Shown: positions 39,457-48,316, counted from the first letter of the stretch. The stretch: 64,000 nucleotides of DNA from Paenibacillus aquistagni (GCF_900177815.1 NZ_FXAZ01000003.1:434001-498000), one strand, 5' to 3'. Translations and numbers: made by a program. The notes: generated by a model not told the origin, from the letters alone.

Positions 39457-40317
39457 ATGCTAAGAGGATTATATACAGCGGCTTCGGGAATGATGACCCA
39501 GCAGCGCCGTCATGATACGGTAACGAACAATATTGCAAATATGAATACGCCTGGCTATAAGTCTGTGAACAGCGTACAGCGCTCATTTCCAGAGATGATG
39601 ATTAAGCTCATGGGAAATGATGAAGCTTCGGGAAGTACGATTGGCAAGCTGCACACTGGCGTATTCGGAGAAGAAGCGCGGCTGATGTTTACGCAAGGAG
39701 ACTTGATGCAGAGCAACCTGATGAGTGATTTTGCATTGGTGTCGGATATTCAGGTGCCAGGAATTCCATTTGACGCTTCGGGAAAGTATGTAGATGAGCA
39801 GGGCAATATTACGTATAAGCCGGAAGCTTTCTTTACGGTTCAAGCAGGCGAGGAGACACGCTACACGCGAGACGGCCACTTTCAACTGAATGCAAACGGA
39901 GAGCTGACGACGGCTGATGGTGCGTTGGTGCTTGGGACGAACAATCAAGCCATCGTTATTCCGAATCAACTGTCGATGTCGGACATCTATGCAGATGGTG
40001 CAGGACAGTTATATAACGTCAATACGGGAGCGCCTATTGGACAAGCGCTGCTCATAAGCCGGGTTGACAATCCGAATGACCTGCTCAAGACAGGCAATGG
40101 ACAATATCGATTAAGCGAAAATGCCGCGCAGCCTGCAGCAGCAGGCGCACAGGACGCGCTCGTTAGGCAGGGGTACTTGGAGCGTTCCAATGTTGACCCG
40201 ACTCAATCCATGGTCGAGATGAACATGGCCTTCCGTGCTTACGAGGCGAATCAGCGCGTGATCCAATATTACGATAAAACGTTGGAGAAAACGGTGAACG
40301 AGATCGGCCGCGTTTAA
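39457..40317 (+). CDS. flhO: Flagellar hook-basal body rod-type protein (FlhO/FlgF-G family)
   Basis: Axial component of the flagellar rod. The 286-residue product has the N-terminal rod signature (LYTAASGMMTQQRRHDTVTNNIANMNTPGYK) in blocks, a variable middle, and the C-terminal RSNVDPTQSMVEMNMAFRAYE. GGGAGGGTGCACC precedes the ATG. It is paired with flhP, as after mbl in Bacillus subtilis. No sigma-D promoter was recognised; a 7-bp inverted repeat CCGATAA/TTATCGG lies at 39405-39436. Confidence 0.93.
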   Translation: MLRGLYTAASGMMTQQRRHDTVTNNIANMNTPGYKSVNSVQRSFPEMMIKLMGNDEASGSTIGKLHTGVFGEEARLMFTQGDLMQSNLMSDFALVSDIQVPGIPFDASGKYVDEQGNITYKPEAFFTVQAGEETRYTRDGHFQLNANGELTTADGALVLGTNNQAIVIPNQLSMSDIYADGAGQLYNVNTGAPIGQALLISRVDNPNDLLKTGNGQYRLSENAAQPAAAGAQDALVRQGYLERSNVDPTQSMVEMNMAFRAYEANQRVIQYYDKTLEKTVNEIGRV

Positions 40318-40355
40318 GCGGTGCGACTCGTTTTCCTGTTAAGGAGGAATAAGAG

Positions 40356-41201
40356 ATGAATCAATCCATTATTACCGCATCGGTATCTATGAGCGGAATG
40401 CAGCGCAAGATCGATGTAATCTCCGACAACGTTGCGAATTTGGACACGTACGGATATAAGCGCAAGACGGCATCCTTTGCGGACGTATTGACGAATGTAA
40501 CCGGACAGCATAACCATTTTGAACAGCCTGGACGGGCAACACCGCTTGGGTTCACCAATGCCTATGGCATGCGAATGACAGGCACGATGAGGGATTTCTC
40601 GATGGGAGAGATTAACCCAACGGATGTGCCAACAGACTTTGCCTTGATCGGTGAAGGATTGTTCGAGGTGGCCTCGCCTGAAGGTACTGCCTTTGTTCGC
40701 GAGGGGAACTTCCAGCTGATCCCTGCAGAGGGCGGGGAAGCCCTGTTGGCTACACAATTCGGCGCACCTGTTCAAGGTATGCTGGACGGTGCTCCTGTTG
40801 ATTTTCGAATAGACGTTAAAAAAGGTTTTCAGATGCAAGTTGATGAACAAGGCCGTGTATTCGAAGTGAAGTCTTCAACTGGCGAGCAGTATTATTTAGG
40901 GTCACTGCGCATCGTTCGGCCAACGAAGCCTGAATTGCTGCTGCAGGTGGATGACAATCGTTATGTCATTCCTGAGGGCATTGACCGCAATAGTGTTGTG
41001 CAAGAATTGAACTTGACGGAAGCTGCGGCAGATGGTATTGTGCCTTTGAAGGTTCGTCAAGGCGCACTCGAAACGTCCAATGTGTCATTAATTGATGAGA
41101 TGAGTGAATTGATTCAGGCGCAGCGTGCCTATCAGATGGCTTCTCGTGCACTTTCCTCTGCTGATCAGATGTGGGGGCTTGCGAACAGCATCAGGGGCTA
41201 A
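40356..41201 (+). CDS. flhP: Flagellar hook-basal body rod-type protein (FlhP family)
   Basis: Second axial rod protein, paralogous to the gene before it. The 281-residue product begins with SMSGMQRKIDVISDNVANLDTYGYKRK (in conserved blocks) and ends with QGALETSNVSLIDEMSELIQAQRAYQMASRALSS. The ATG follows AAGGAGGAATAAG and lies 38 bp after flhO. Confidence 0.93.
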   Translation: MNQSIITASVSMSGMQRKIDVISDNVANLDTYGYKRKTASFADVLTNVTGQHNHFEQPGRATPLGFTNAYGMRMTGTMRDFSMGEINPTDVPTDFALIGEGLFEVASPEGTAFVREGNFQLIPAEGGEALLATQFGAPVQGMLDGAPVDFRIDVKKGFQMQVDEQGRVFEVKSSTGEQYYLGSLRIVRPTKPELLLQVDDNRYVIPEGIDRNSVVQELNLTEAAADGIVPLKVRQGALETSNVSLIDEMSELIQAQRAYQMASRALSSADQMWGLANSIRG

Positions 41202-41222
41202 GCGAAGTAGGTGAGAGAGTTA

Positions 41223-41531
41223 GTGAGTGACAACGAACAGAAAGACCAAGCAAGATCTGGACAGCGTCTAAGTCGTGTAGAGACGAAGCGAACCCATGAC
41301 GATGCAGCAGATGGCAAGAACGAACGTTCTAGCGAGAAGAAGGAGAAGCCTCCCAAATCTTCTGGTCGTGCAGGAAGATGGGTATTCCGCCTTGTCGGCA
41401 TTCCTCTTCTTATTCTGTTGTTCTTGTATGGCGGCATGGTCGCAGGATTTGTGCTGCTGGGCAAAGCTCCTTTGTCTGAAGCGCTTGATCTTCAGACATG
41501 GACGCATATTGTGAAGCTCGTTTTTGAATAA
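41223..41531 (+). CDS. EpuA-like small membrane protein (annotated in relatives as RNAP 'beta subunit')
   Basis: About 102 residues: a long, highly charged cytoplasmic N-terminal half, one membrane helix (about residues 58-80) and a short external tail. The RLVGIPLLILLFLYGGMVAGF...LQTWTHIVKLVFE pattern matches the EpuA family, small proteins often misnamed DNA-directed RNA polymerase beta. Function unknown. GTG at 41223 follows GGTGAGAGAG; an earlier in-frame GTG at 41211 lies in that site. It follows flhP by 21 bp. Confidence 0.75.
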   Translation: MSDNEQKDQARSGQRLSRVETKRTHDDAADGKNERSSEKKEKPPKSSGRAGRWVFRLVGIPLLILLFLYGGMVAGFVLLGKAPLSEALDLQTWTHIVKLVFE

Positions 41532-41615
41532 TACAGACGTCAGTCTATATCCTTTTGTGCTTCTATAACCATTACTTTTGCAGATCCTCAGATAGGTCAT
41601 GCAATGTGTACCATA

Positions 41616-41675
41616 GCACTCCAGTGTCATTTCGCAGCACCATATGCGATTTAGGCATTGGAGTGTTTTTATTTT
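41616..41675 (+). terminator. Terminator after the flhO-flhP-epuA unit
   Basis: GCACTCCAGTGTC pairs imperfectly with GGCATTGGAGTGT around a 25-base loop, followed by TTTTTATTTT. Confidence 0.8.
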
Positions 41676-41720
41676 GATACAATAAGAAGATAAGGCTTTT
41701 TGCAGCTGATTTTGATGCAG

Positions 41721-41749
41721 TTTAATTTTTGAAGGCAGGCATGTATAAT
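41721..41749 (+). promoter_or_regulatory. Promoter of the pgsA-like gene
   Basis: Perfect TATAAT at 41744-41749 with TTTAAT 17 bp upstream. Confidence 0.5.
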
Positions 41750-41819
41750 AGGTTGAGGTCATACTTCGACAATCCTTGATTGTTATACGTGAACTTTTGC
41801 GGGAATTGGAGGTATTAGG

Positions 41820-42353
41820 GTGAGTATCCCGAATCGTCTGACGGCGGTGCGCTTTTTGCTGATCCCCGTATTTGTCGCATTCTTTATGGCAGACAGGCGC
41901 GAGCTTGCTTTTGTTGTCTGGATGCTGGCAGGGGTAACGGATATCCTAGATGGCTACCTTGCACGCAAATGGAATCAGGTTACCGAAGTTGGCATGATGC
42001 TAGACCCATTGGCTGATAAGCTGATGATGATGACGGTTATTGTTTCTTTGTTTTTGGCAGGCGATTTGCCGTTATCCTGTGCGATTGTCATGTTTGTGCG
42101 GGATGCCGGTTTAATTCTCGGCGCCCTTTGGTTTCATGTCAGGGGGAAGAAGACAATTCCTGCAAGCTGGATGGGGAAGGCAACGACAGTGCTGTATTAT
42201 GCGGCTGTGGTGAGCCTCTATTTTGGATGGGCCTACGCTGTTCCTTTTTTATGGCTGGTTATTGGCTTCTCATGTCTTACGCTCGTGCAGTACACGTATC
42301 AGATCATTAAAGTCAATCAGCGACATGCGTTTGACCCGCATGACCATACATAG
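41820..42353 (+). CDS. CDP-alcohol phosphatidyltransferase, PgsA-like
   Basis: Membrane enzyme of phospholipid synthesis, most likely transferring a phosphatidyl group to glycerol 3-phosphate. The 177-residue product has the complete catalytic signature D-G-x2-A-R-x8-G-x3-D-x3-D (ILDGYLARKW...GMMLDPLADK) and about five hydrophobic helices. GTG start with GGAGGTATTAG upstream. The position between the flagellar genes and fabZ is not where PgsA sits in Bacillus (next to cinA/recA), so this may be a paralogue with another alcohol acceptor. Confidence 0.85.
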   Translation: MSIPNRLTAVRFLLIPVFVAFFMADRRELAFVVWMLAGVTDILDGYLARKWNQVTEVGMMLDPLADKLMMMTVIVSLFLAGDLPLSCAIVMFVRDAGLILGALWFHVRGKKTIPASWMGKATTVLYYAAVVSLYFGWAYAVPFLWLVIGFSCLTLVQYTYQIIKVNQRHAFDPHDHT

Positions 42354-42420
42354 ACATGATGCAGGATGCGTTAGTGTGCATTTGTGAAGCGAGGGGATGT
42401 TCAATTAACGTCCTATTATG

Positions 42421-42471
42421 CAAAAAAGAGCTTGCCTAAGAGCATCAAAGTGAATGCCTATAGGAAAGCTC
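42421..42471 (-). terminator. Minus-strand terminator-like hairpin between pgsA-like gene and fabZ
   Basis: GAGCTTGCCTA (42428-42438) pairs with TAGGAAAGCTC (42461-42471), one mismatch. Six As precede it on the plus strand, so the T-run, and hence terminator activity, would be on the minus strand. No minus-strand gene is near. Confidence 0.55.
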
Positions 42472-42561
42472 CTTATCTTAACCTTCTCGCCTGCAGTCGA
42501 GGAAGGATGTTCTTAGTGTCGCCATGATAGAGGACTTTTTATTCATGAAGGGAGAATGAAC

Positions 42562-42996
42562 ATGGAACTCAATACACAGCAAATCAAAGAAATTATTCCG
42601 CATCGCTATCCGTTCTTGCTTGTCGACCGCATTGTTGAGGTCGTGGAAGGGGAGCGCGCTGTAGGAATCAAGAATGTTACGATCAATGAGCCTTTCTTCC
42701 AAGGGCACTTCCCAGACTACCCGGTCATGCCTGGGGTATTGATCATGGAGGCGCTTGCTCAGGTAGGAGCATGCTCTATTCTAATGAAGGAAGAAAATAA
42801 AGGACGCATTGGATTTTTGGCTGGCATTGACAACGCTCGATTCCGTGGACAAGTATTTCCAGGCGACACATTAACGCTTGAAGTAAACATTACTCGTCTG
42901 AAAGGCTCGATTGGCAAAGGACAAGCTACTGCTAAAGTGGGCGATCGTGTCGTTGCAGAAGCGGAGATTATGTTTGCGCTGTCCAAGCCGGAATAA
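42562..42996 (+). CDS. fabZ: 3-hydroxyacyl-ACP dehydratase FabZ
   Basis: Dehydrates 3-hydroxyacyl-ACP to trans-2-enoyl-ACP in fatty-acid elongation. The 144-residue hot-dog-fold protein has [11 protein letters not shown] and the active-site block [20 protein letters not shown] with the catalytic His and Glu. The ATG at 42562 is preferred (AAGGGAGA seven bases upstream); the in-frame ATG at 42556 is too close to it. mbl-flhO-flhP-fabZ is a conserved Bacillales neighbourhood. Confidence 0.97.
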   Translation: MELNTQQIKEIIPHRYPFLLVDRIVEVVEGERAVGIKNVTINEPFFQGHFPDYPVMPGVLIMEALAQVGACSILMKEENKGRIGFLAGIDNARFRGQVFPGDTLTLEVNITRLKGSIGKGQATAKVGDRVVAEAEIMFALSKPE

Positions 42997-43040
42997 ATTG
43001 ATGAAACGTTAACATTTGGACATTCTATTAAGAAATGCCG

Positions 43041-43146
43041 TCTTACCTTCTTGCATATGGTAAGAGGTGCTGCCTCACTTTCCGCAAGTTGGCGCCTTGC
43101 AGGCGACAGTTGTGCAAAGTGAGGTTGTCTTTGAGGAGGGACAACC
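43041..43146 (+). promoter_or_regulatory. Structured leader of the DUF5693-csaB operon
   Basis: Three consecutive stem-loops fill the region before the GTG start. Stem 1: TCTTACC (43041-43047)/GGTAAGA (43059-43065). Stem 2: CCTCACTTT (43073-43081)/AAAGTGAGG (43116-43124), enclosing a smaller CGCC/GGCG hairpin. Stem 3: GGTTGTC (43123-43129)/GACAACC (43140-43146), whose loop displays the ribosome-binding site GAGGAGG and which ends exactly at the start codon. Stems 2 and 3 share two bases, so they cannot both form fully. There is no T-run, which suggests translational control. No known riboswitch class was recognised. Confidence 0.6.
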
Positions 43147-45153
43147 GTGTTTCAAACTTTAGAAACCATCAATCGACGTGCCAAATTATGGTTATGGCTT
43201 ATTGTTATCGTCGGTGTGGTGGCTTCACTTGCTGTGGTTGTGCAGCGGGTGCAAACCGAACAAACGTCGAAGCAAGTGGAGCTTGTGTTTGATTATCGTG
43301 ATCTTGTTGATATGTCCATATATCAGCCAAATCCAAGTCAGTATATTAAAGATCAGCTCGTGGTATTGAAGGATGCGGGCGTAGAATCGATGGCTATGTT
43401 CGAAAGTTCACTGCAGGAATTCAAATCTGCGAAGCGAATCTGGCTGTACAATTCCAACGAAGCGGCCTTGCTGCAAGGCAAGACGGCTAATTTGAATGAA
43501 AATTATACGTATTTGCTGTTTGCAGGCCCTGAAGAAGAACGTGCACTGCAGCCAATCATTGAAGAGACGTTTATGAATCTTGGCATTCATGTGAAGCTGT
43601 GGAGCTTTGATGGCAAAAACGGTCTTATTCTAGAGACGCCATATGAAAGTGCGGTAATGAAGTCGATGCCGCAGGATCCGATTGCGATGAAGCTGCTGCG
43701 TGATCAAGGCTTTACTATCGTGCCGCGCTTGTCAGATTCGATGCCCTATGATCCAGAGCAAGTGGAGGACTTGCTTGCGATGTATGAGCAAAATGGCGTG
43801 ACTCGCATTTTGTTTGAAGGAGATGCTGTGAAGGGCTTCAATGATGACTTGAAGCAGAGCAGTCTGACTCATTTTGCAGAAACATTGAACAAACATGGCA
43901 TTGGCCTTGCGGCCATTGAAGGGCTGAAGGCACCGCAGAAGGGTTTTTCCAAGCTGGCTTATTTGACTCATTATAATGTCGTTCGTATCCATTCGATTTC
44001 GGAGCAAGAATCGTTTAATGATCCTAAGGTGCTGGGGGATCGATTGTCCCTTGCGGTGAAGGATCGCAATATTCGTATGTTCTATTTAAATGCGATCGTT
44101 AAGCGTGACACGTCAAAGTCTGAAATTGTCGACTCTGTGGACAATATTGTGAAATCATTGGAGGAGCCAGGAAACGCTAAGGCTAAGATTGAGCATGACG
44201 GCTTTACCTTTGGTGAAGCGAAGCCATTTGAGGTAGTGGACTCCAGCTGGCAGCGTTACGCGAAGGGCGTAACGGTAATCGGCGGTGTGGCATTGATTGC
44301 ACTGATGATCTCTTATTTTGTTCCTTATGTCATGATGGCTGCTTTTGTGGTGGGCTTGATTGGGGCAGGCGGACTGTTTGTCCTTCATTCCAAGCTGCTT
44401 GAGCAAGGGCTTGCGCTCGGCGTCGCGATTAGTGCGCCTACGATTGCTATGGTGCTTGCCGTTCGCCGAATTGATATGAGCTCCATTGATCTTTCATTTG
44501 GGCCTCGTTTGGGTCGGGCTGTTGCGTTGTTCTTGCGCACTTCGGTTCTGTCGCTGATTGCAGTTCCATATGTGATCGCGCTGATGAATAATATTACCTA
44601 CAGCCTCGTGCTGGATCAATTCCGTGGAATCAGCTTATTGTTTATAGCCCCTGTCGGCCTGACTGCTCTTTACGTGTTCTTGTACAGAGGAGAATCCGTC
44701 TTCAAAGAAGCGAAAAGATGGCTTTCGATGCCGCTTACCTTGCTGTGGGTTGCTGCATTTGTTGTGGTGGCTGGTGCAGGTTATTATTATTTGTCTCGTT
44801 CAGGCAATGCCGGTTCGGTAAGCTCGATCGAGCTGATGTTCCGTTCGCTGCTTGAAAACACATTTGGCGTACGTCCACGCAATAAAGAATTCTTGCTTGC
44901 CCATCCGATCTTCTTGGTCGGTGCGTTTATCGCATTGCGCTATCGTTGGGGGCAGTTCATATTTATGATTGCAGCCGTTGGGCAGATGTCCATGGTAAAT
45001 ACCTTTACTCATCTCCATACGCCAGTCATTATTTCTTTGATTCGTACCGTTCTTGGCATGGGTCTTGGCTTGATTATTGGCATTATCGGAATTCTAGTAT
45101 GGTCTATCATTGAAAGGTGTTGGGAATCTTGGCGTCTGAAGTTAAAACTGTAG
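43147..45153 (+). CDS. DUF5693 multi-pass membrane protein, csaB-linked
   Basis: A 668-residue protein of unknown function. Order: one N-terminal membrane helix (about 16-34), a large extracytoplasmic domain (about 35-370) with alpha/beta character (repeated pattern of buried strands and helices, e.g. VESMAMFESSLQEF), then eight or nine membrane helices to the C terminus. It matches the DUF5693 proteins that precede csaB in many Paenibacillus-like genomes. GTG start with GAGGAGG upstream inside a hairpin loop. Its end overlaps the csaB frame, so the two are probably coupled. A role in export, polymerisation or modification of the pyruvylated cell-wall polymer is plausible from context only. 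Confidence 0.82.
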   Translation: MFQTLETINRRAKLWLWLIVIVGVVASLAVVVQRVQTEQTSKQVELVFDYRDLVDMSIYQPNPSQYIKDQLVVLKDAGVESMAMFESSLQEFKSAKRIWLYNSNEAALLQGKTANLNENYTYLLFAGPEEERALQPIIEETFMNLGIHVKLWSFDGKNGLILETPYESAVMKSMPQDPIAMKLLRDQGFTIVPRLSDSMPYDPEQVEDLLAMYEQNGVTRILFEGDAVKGFNDDLKQSSLTHFAETLNKHGIGLAAIEGLKAPQKGFSKLAYLTHYNVVRIHSISEQESFNDPKVLGDRLSLAVKDRNIRMFYLNAIVKRDTSKSEIVDSVDNIVKSLEEPGNAKAKIEHDGFTFGEAKPFEVVDSSWQRYAKGVTVIGGVALIALMISYFVPYVMMAAFVVGLIGAGGLFVLHSKLLEQGLALGVAISAPTIAMVLAVRRIDMSSIDLSFGPRLGRAVALFLRTSVLSLIAVPYVIALMNNITYSLVLDQFRGISLLFIAPVGLTALYVFLYRGESVFKEAKRWLSMPLTLLWVAAFVVVAGAGYYYLSRSGNAGSVSSIELMFRSLLENTFGVRPRNKEFLLAHPIFLVGAFIALRYRWGQFIFMIAAVGQMSMVNTFTHLHTPVIISLIRTVLGMGLGLIIGIIGILVWSIIERCWESWRLKLKL

Positions 45154-46256
45154 CGCTATCCGGCTATTATGGATTTAACAATAGTGGAGATGAAGCGGTT
45201 CTCGTATCCATTCTCACGGCGCTTGAACGCGCTTCGAAGGATCATGGAGTGGCGATTGAGCCTGTTGTACTCTCTGGCGATCCCGAAACGACTACGAAGC
45301 TGTATGGCGTAAAGGCTGTCCATCGAATGAAGCCAGTAGATATCCTGCACACTCTGCGCTCAGCGGATGGCTTGATCAGCGGCGGCGGAAGCCTGTTGCA
45401 GGATGCAACAAGTGCTAAGACGATTCCTTATTATGTAGGTATTTTGAAGCTGGCTCAATGGCTGAGAAAGCCAACCTTCATCTATGCGCAGGGCGTGGGT
45501 CCGGTTCAGAAGGAGTTGTTTTATCCTCTGATCCGTCAAGCCTTCAACAAATCGGCTTATATTTCTGTTCGTGATACAGAATCCAAGCAATTGCTCGGCA
45601 GGATGGGACTCGATCAGCAGAAGGTGCAGGTGGTGCCTGATCCTGTTATGGGTCTTCGTCTGCCAGAGGATCGCAAGCATCAGTCGAATGTGGATGAACG
45701 CGGATTGCCGTATGTAGGGGTATCCGTGCGTTACTGGAACGACGATCGCTCAGATCTGAATCAGATTGCAGACATGCTGAAGGAGGTTGTGGCGAAGAAG
45801 CAGGTGCATCTTCGCTTCCTTCCTTTCCATGGCGGAGCAGATGAAGAGGCTTCTACGCTGCTCATGAAGCGGCTTGGCAATGTAAAGGCAGAGGGCTCTG
45901 CGATGAGCATCAGCCCAGCTTATGCCCATCCTGTTGATATGCTTGCAGAGGTGGCGCGCTGCCAGCTGATGATTGGGATGCGGCTGCATTCCTTAATCTA
46001 CGCAGCTTCACAGCGAGTACCTGTGCTTGGCATATCATATGATCCTAAGATTGATCAATTCTTGAATCGATTGGACAGCCAAGCTATCGGCTCTACGAAG
46101 CAGCTTGATCCCGCTCTCGCCTCTGAGCAGATCGTTCGCGTGCTGGATCATTTGGGCGATTGGCGCATGCAACATCAAGATGCCATTGATCGTCTAATTG
46201 ATGAGGCGGAGCGTCCAGCAGCAGAAGTGGTTCGCATCCTCAAATCTCGAACATAA
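45129..46256 (+). CDS. csaB: Polysaccharide pyruvyl transferase CsaB
   Basis: Adds ketal-linked pyruvate to the secondary cell-wall polymer, creating the ligand bound by SLH domains. The ~375-residue product has ALSGYYGFNNSGDEAVL at the N terminus, GGGSLLQDATS, GVGPVQKELFYPL and the C-terminal IGMRLHSLIYAA. The start is uncertain: TTG at 45129 (MASEVKTVALSG) has AAAGG about 11 bases upstream, and GTG at 45117 is an alternative. It overlaps the DUF5693 gene and is followed by tagA and tagO. Four SLH-domain proteins in this window would depend on its product. Confidence 0.95.
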   Translation: MASEVKTVALSGYYGFNNSGDEAVLVSILTALERASKDHGVAIEPVVLSGDPETTTKLYGVKAVHRMKPVDILHTLRSADGLISGGGSLLQDATSAKTIPYYVGILKLAQWLRKPTFIYAQGVGPVQKELFYPLIRQAFNKSAYISVRDTESKQLLGRMGLDQQKVQVVPDPVMGLRLPEDRKHQSNVDERGLPYVGVSVRYWNDDRSDLNQIADMLKEVVAKKQVHLRFLPFHGGADEEASTLLMKRLGNVKAEGSAMSISPAYAHPVDMLAEVARCQLMIGMRLHSLIYAASQRVPVLGISYDPKIDQFLNRLDSQAIGSTKQLDPALASEQIVRVLDHLGDWRMQHQDAIDRLIDEAERPAAEVVRILKSRT

Positions 46257-46310
46257 TGGTTCTCCGATAAGGATGTCTTTAACTTTTATAGAAGATCAAG
46301 GGTGAAGAGA

Positions 46311-47072
46311 ATGAAACAGTCCAACAGCATACCAACAGTGCCCATCTATGGCATCCCCTTTTCCAACTTGACGATGCAGGAAACGGTTCAGTGGCTTACG
46401 GATGTGATTGAGAAGAAGCAGGAAACTCATGTTATTACGGCGAATCCCATTATGGTAATGGCCGCTTTGGACAATACTAGCTTCATGCAGGTCATGAATC
46501 AGGCTGACTTGATCGTGCCTGATGGCAGCGGTGTGGTCTGGGCAGCCAATGTCGGTGGACAGCCGCTTAAAGAGCGAGTAACGGGCTTTGATCTGCTTCA
46601 TGAGCTGATGAAGGCAGGAGAGACGCGTGGTTATCGCGTGTATCTGCTGGGGGCTTCTCCAGATGTGATTCAAGCTGCACATGAGCGGTTACATGACATG
46701 TATCCAGGTGTGCAAATTGTGGGATCACGTGATGGATTTTTTGGGCCTGCTGAGGATGAAGCGGTGGTATCCGAGATTGCTCTTTTGGAGCCGGATATTT
46801 TATTCGTTGCCCGTGGTGCGGATACCCAGGAACCGTGGATTGCCAAGTACCGTCATCGCTTGAATAGTACGATCATGATGGGAGTCGGAGGCAGCTTCGA
46901 TGTCATTAGCGGACGAACGAAGCGTGCGCCCAAATGGGTTCAGAATTTGAAATTGGAATGGTTCTACCGGCTGGTCAAAGAGCCAAAGCGATTCCTGCGG
47001 ATGCTGGCACTCCCTAAATTTGCATGGAAAGTAATGCGAGACAAAGATAAGGTGACGAAAACGAAGATATAG
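46311..47072 (+). CDS. tagA: WecG/TagA/CpsF-family glycosyltransferase
   Basis: Transfers N-acetylmannosamine from UDP-ManNAc to undecaprenyl-PP-GlcNAc, the second step of linkage-unit synthesis. The 253-residue product shows VITANPIMVMAA, DLIVPDGSGVVWAA, GSRDGFFGP, and the late block LFVARGADTQEPWI, where most relatives have ALGAPKQE; the variation is noticeable. MMGVGGSFDVISG and LEWFYRLVKEPKRFLR are typical. The ATG at 46311 follows AAGGGTGAAGAG. Its donor sugar would come from mnaA at 9.9 kb. Confidence 0.92.
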   Translation: MKQSNSIPTVPIYGIPFSNLTMQETVQWLTDVIEKKQETHVITANPIMVMAALDNTSFMQVMNQADLIVPDGSGVVWAANVGGQPLKERVTGFDLLHELMKAGETRGYRVYLLGASPDVIQAAHERLHDMYPGVQIVGSRDGFFGPAEDEAVVSEIALLEPDILFVARGADTQEPWIAKYRHRLNSTIMMGVGGSFDVISGRTKRAPKWVQNLKLEWFYRLVKEPKRFLRMLALPKFAWKVMRDKDKVTKTKI

Positions 47073-47185
47073 CTTGTGTTTTCTTACAATATCGTAAGTT
47101 TTCAGCGGAGAATGGAGTTGGAAGTTCCATTTTGAACGGAGTATAATTCATTCCGGTGAACTCAAATGGAGGTAGATCGAATCCA

Positions 47186-48316
47186 ATGGTACTTATATAT
47201 ATACTCGGTGGAGTATTAGCCCTGCTGCTTGCCACCGGCTTAACGCCTTTAGTTAAGAAGTTTGCAATAAAGGTGGGGGCGGTCGATGTGCCGAATGCCC
47301 GCAAAGTTCATACGCGCATAATGCCTAGAATGGGCGGTCTTGCTATCTATGCTGCCTTTGTCCTGACCTTGCTTGGATTTATGCTTGTGGCGCCAGATAC
47401 ATTATTTGGTTCTGCACGAAGCGCAAGCTTGGTAAAGTCTTTGCTCGCCGGCGGTACGATTATTGTGCTGATTGGCGCATTGGATGACCGTTTCGAATTA
47501 TCGGCAAAAGTGAAGCTTGTCGGGCAGATCCTAGCTGCATGCGTTGTGGTCTTTGGCTTTGGACTGAAGGTAGACTTCATTAATGTTCCGTTCGGAGATC
47601 AGTACGTGAACTTTGATGCCTGGATTGCGATTCCTGTTACGATCTTCTGGATTGTCGGCGTAACCAATGCCATCAACCTCATTGATGGTTTGGATGGTCT
47701 TGCTGCCGGTGTATCGGGTATTTCCATTGCGACTCTGCTCGTTATGGCCGTCATTATGGGCAATCCTGCGGTCATTCTGCTGTGCTCGATCCTGCTTGGT
47801 TGTGTGATTGGATTCTTATTCTTCAACTTCCATCCGGCCCGCATCTTTATGGGCGATTCCGGTTCATTATTCTTAGGCTTTAGCTTGGCGGTTATCTCCT
47901 TGCTTGGATTCAAGCAGGTCGCCATCGTGTCCTTTATTACACCGCTTTTGATCATTGGTGTACCGTTGTCAGACACGTTCTTTGCTATTGTGCGCCGCGC
48001 GCTTCAGAAGAAGCCGATCTTTGCGCCTGACAAAGGACATCTGCATCATTGCCTGCGCGAACTAGGATTCAGCCATCGCCAGACAGTGCTGATCATTTAC
48101 GGCATCGCTGCTTTCTTCGGAACTTTGGCTGTCGTTCAATCCATTGCTGCATCGCATGACGCGACATGGGTAACATTCGTCGTAATCTGCGTCCTGCTCG
48201 TTTCCTTGCAGCTTGGGGCTGAGGTGATTGGGATCGTCAGCAAGACGAAGCGTCCGATGCTCAATATGATCCATCGAATTCGAGTCAAGGTAAATGCCAA
48301 CTCTCGATCGGAATAA
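47186..48316 (+). CDS. tagO: Undecaprenyl-phosphate GlcNAc-1-phosphate transferase (TagO/WecA)
   Basis: Starts cell-wall polymer synthesis by moving GlcNAc-1-phosphate from UDP-GlcNAc to undecaprenyl phosphate. The 376-residue product has about eleven hydrophobic helices. The conserved cytoplasmic motifs are VPNARKVHTRIMPRMGG, the Asp pair in ALDDRFELS, NAINLIDGLDGLAAG and FMGDSGSLFLGF, and DKGHLHHCL near the end. The ATG at 47186 follows GGAGGT by 12 bases. A terminator follows. Confidence 0.95.
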   Translation: MVLIYILGGVLALLLATGLTPLVKKFAIKVGAVDVPNARKVHTRIMPRMGGLAIYAAFVLTLLGFMLVAPDTLFGSARSASLVKSLLAGGTIIVLIGALDDRFELSAKVKLVGQILAACVVVFGFGLKVDFINVPFGDQYVNFDAWIAIPVTIFWIVGVTNAINLIDGLDGLAAGVSGISIATLLVMAVIMGNPAVILLCSILLGCVIGFLFFNFHPARIFMGDSGSLFLGFSLAVISLLGFKQVAIVSFITPLLIIGVPLSDTFFAIVRRALQKKPIFAPDKGHLHHCLRELGFSHRQTVLIIYGIAAFFGTLAVVQSIAASHDATWVTFVVICVLLVSLQLGAEVIGIVSKTKRPMLNMIHRIRVKVNANSRSE

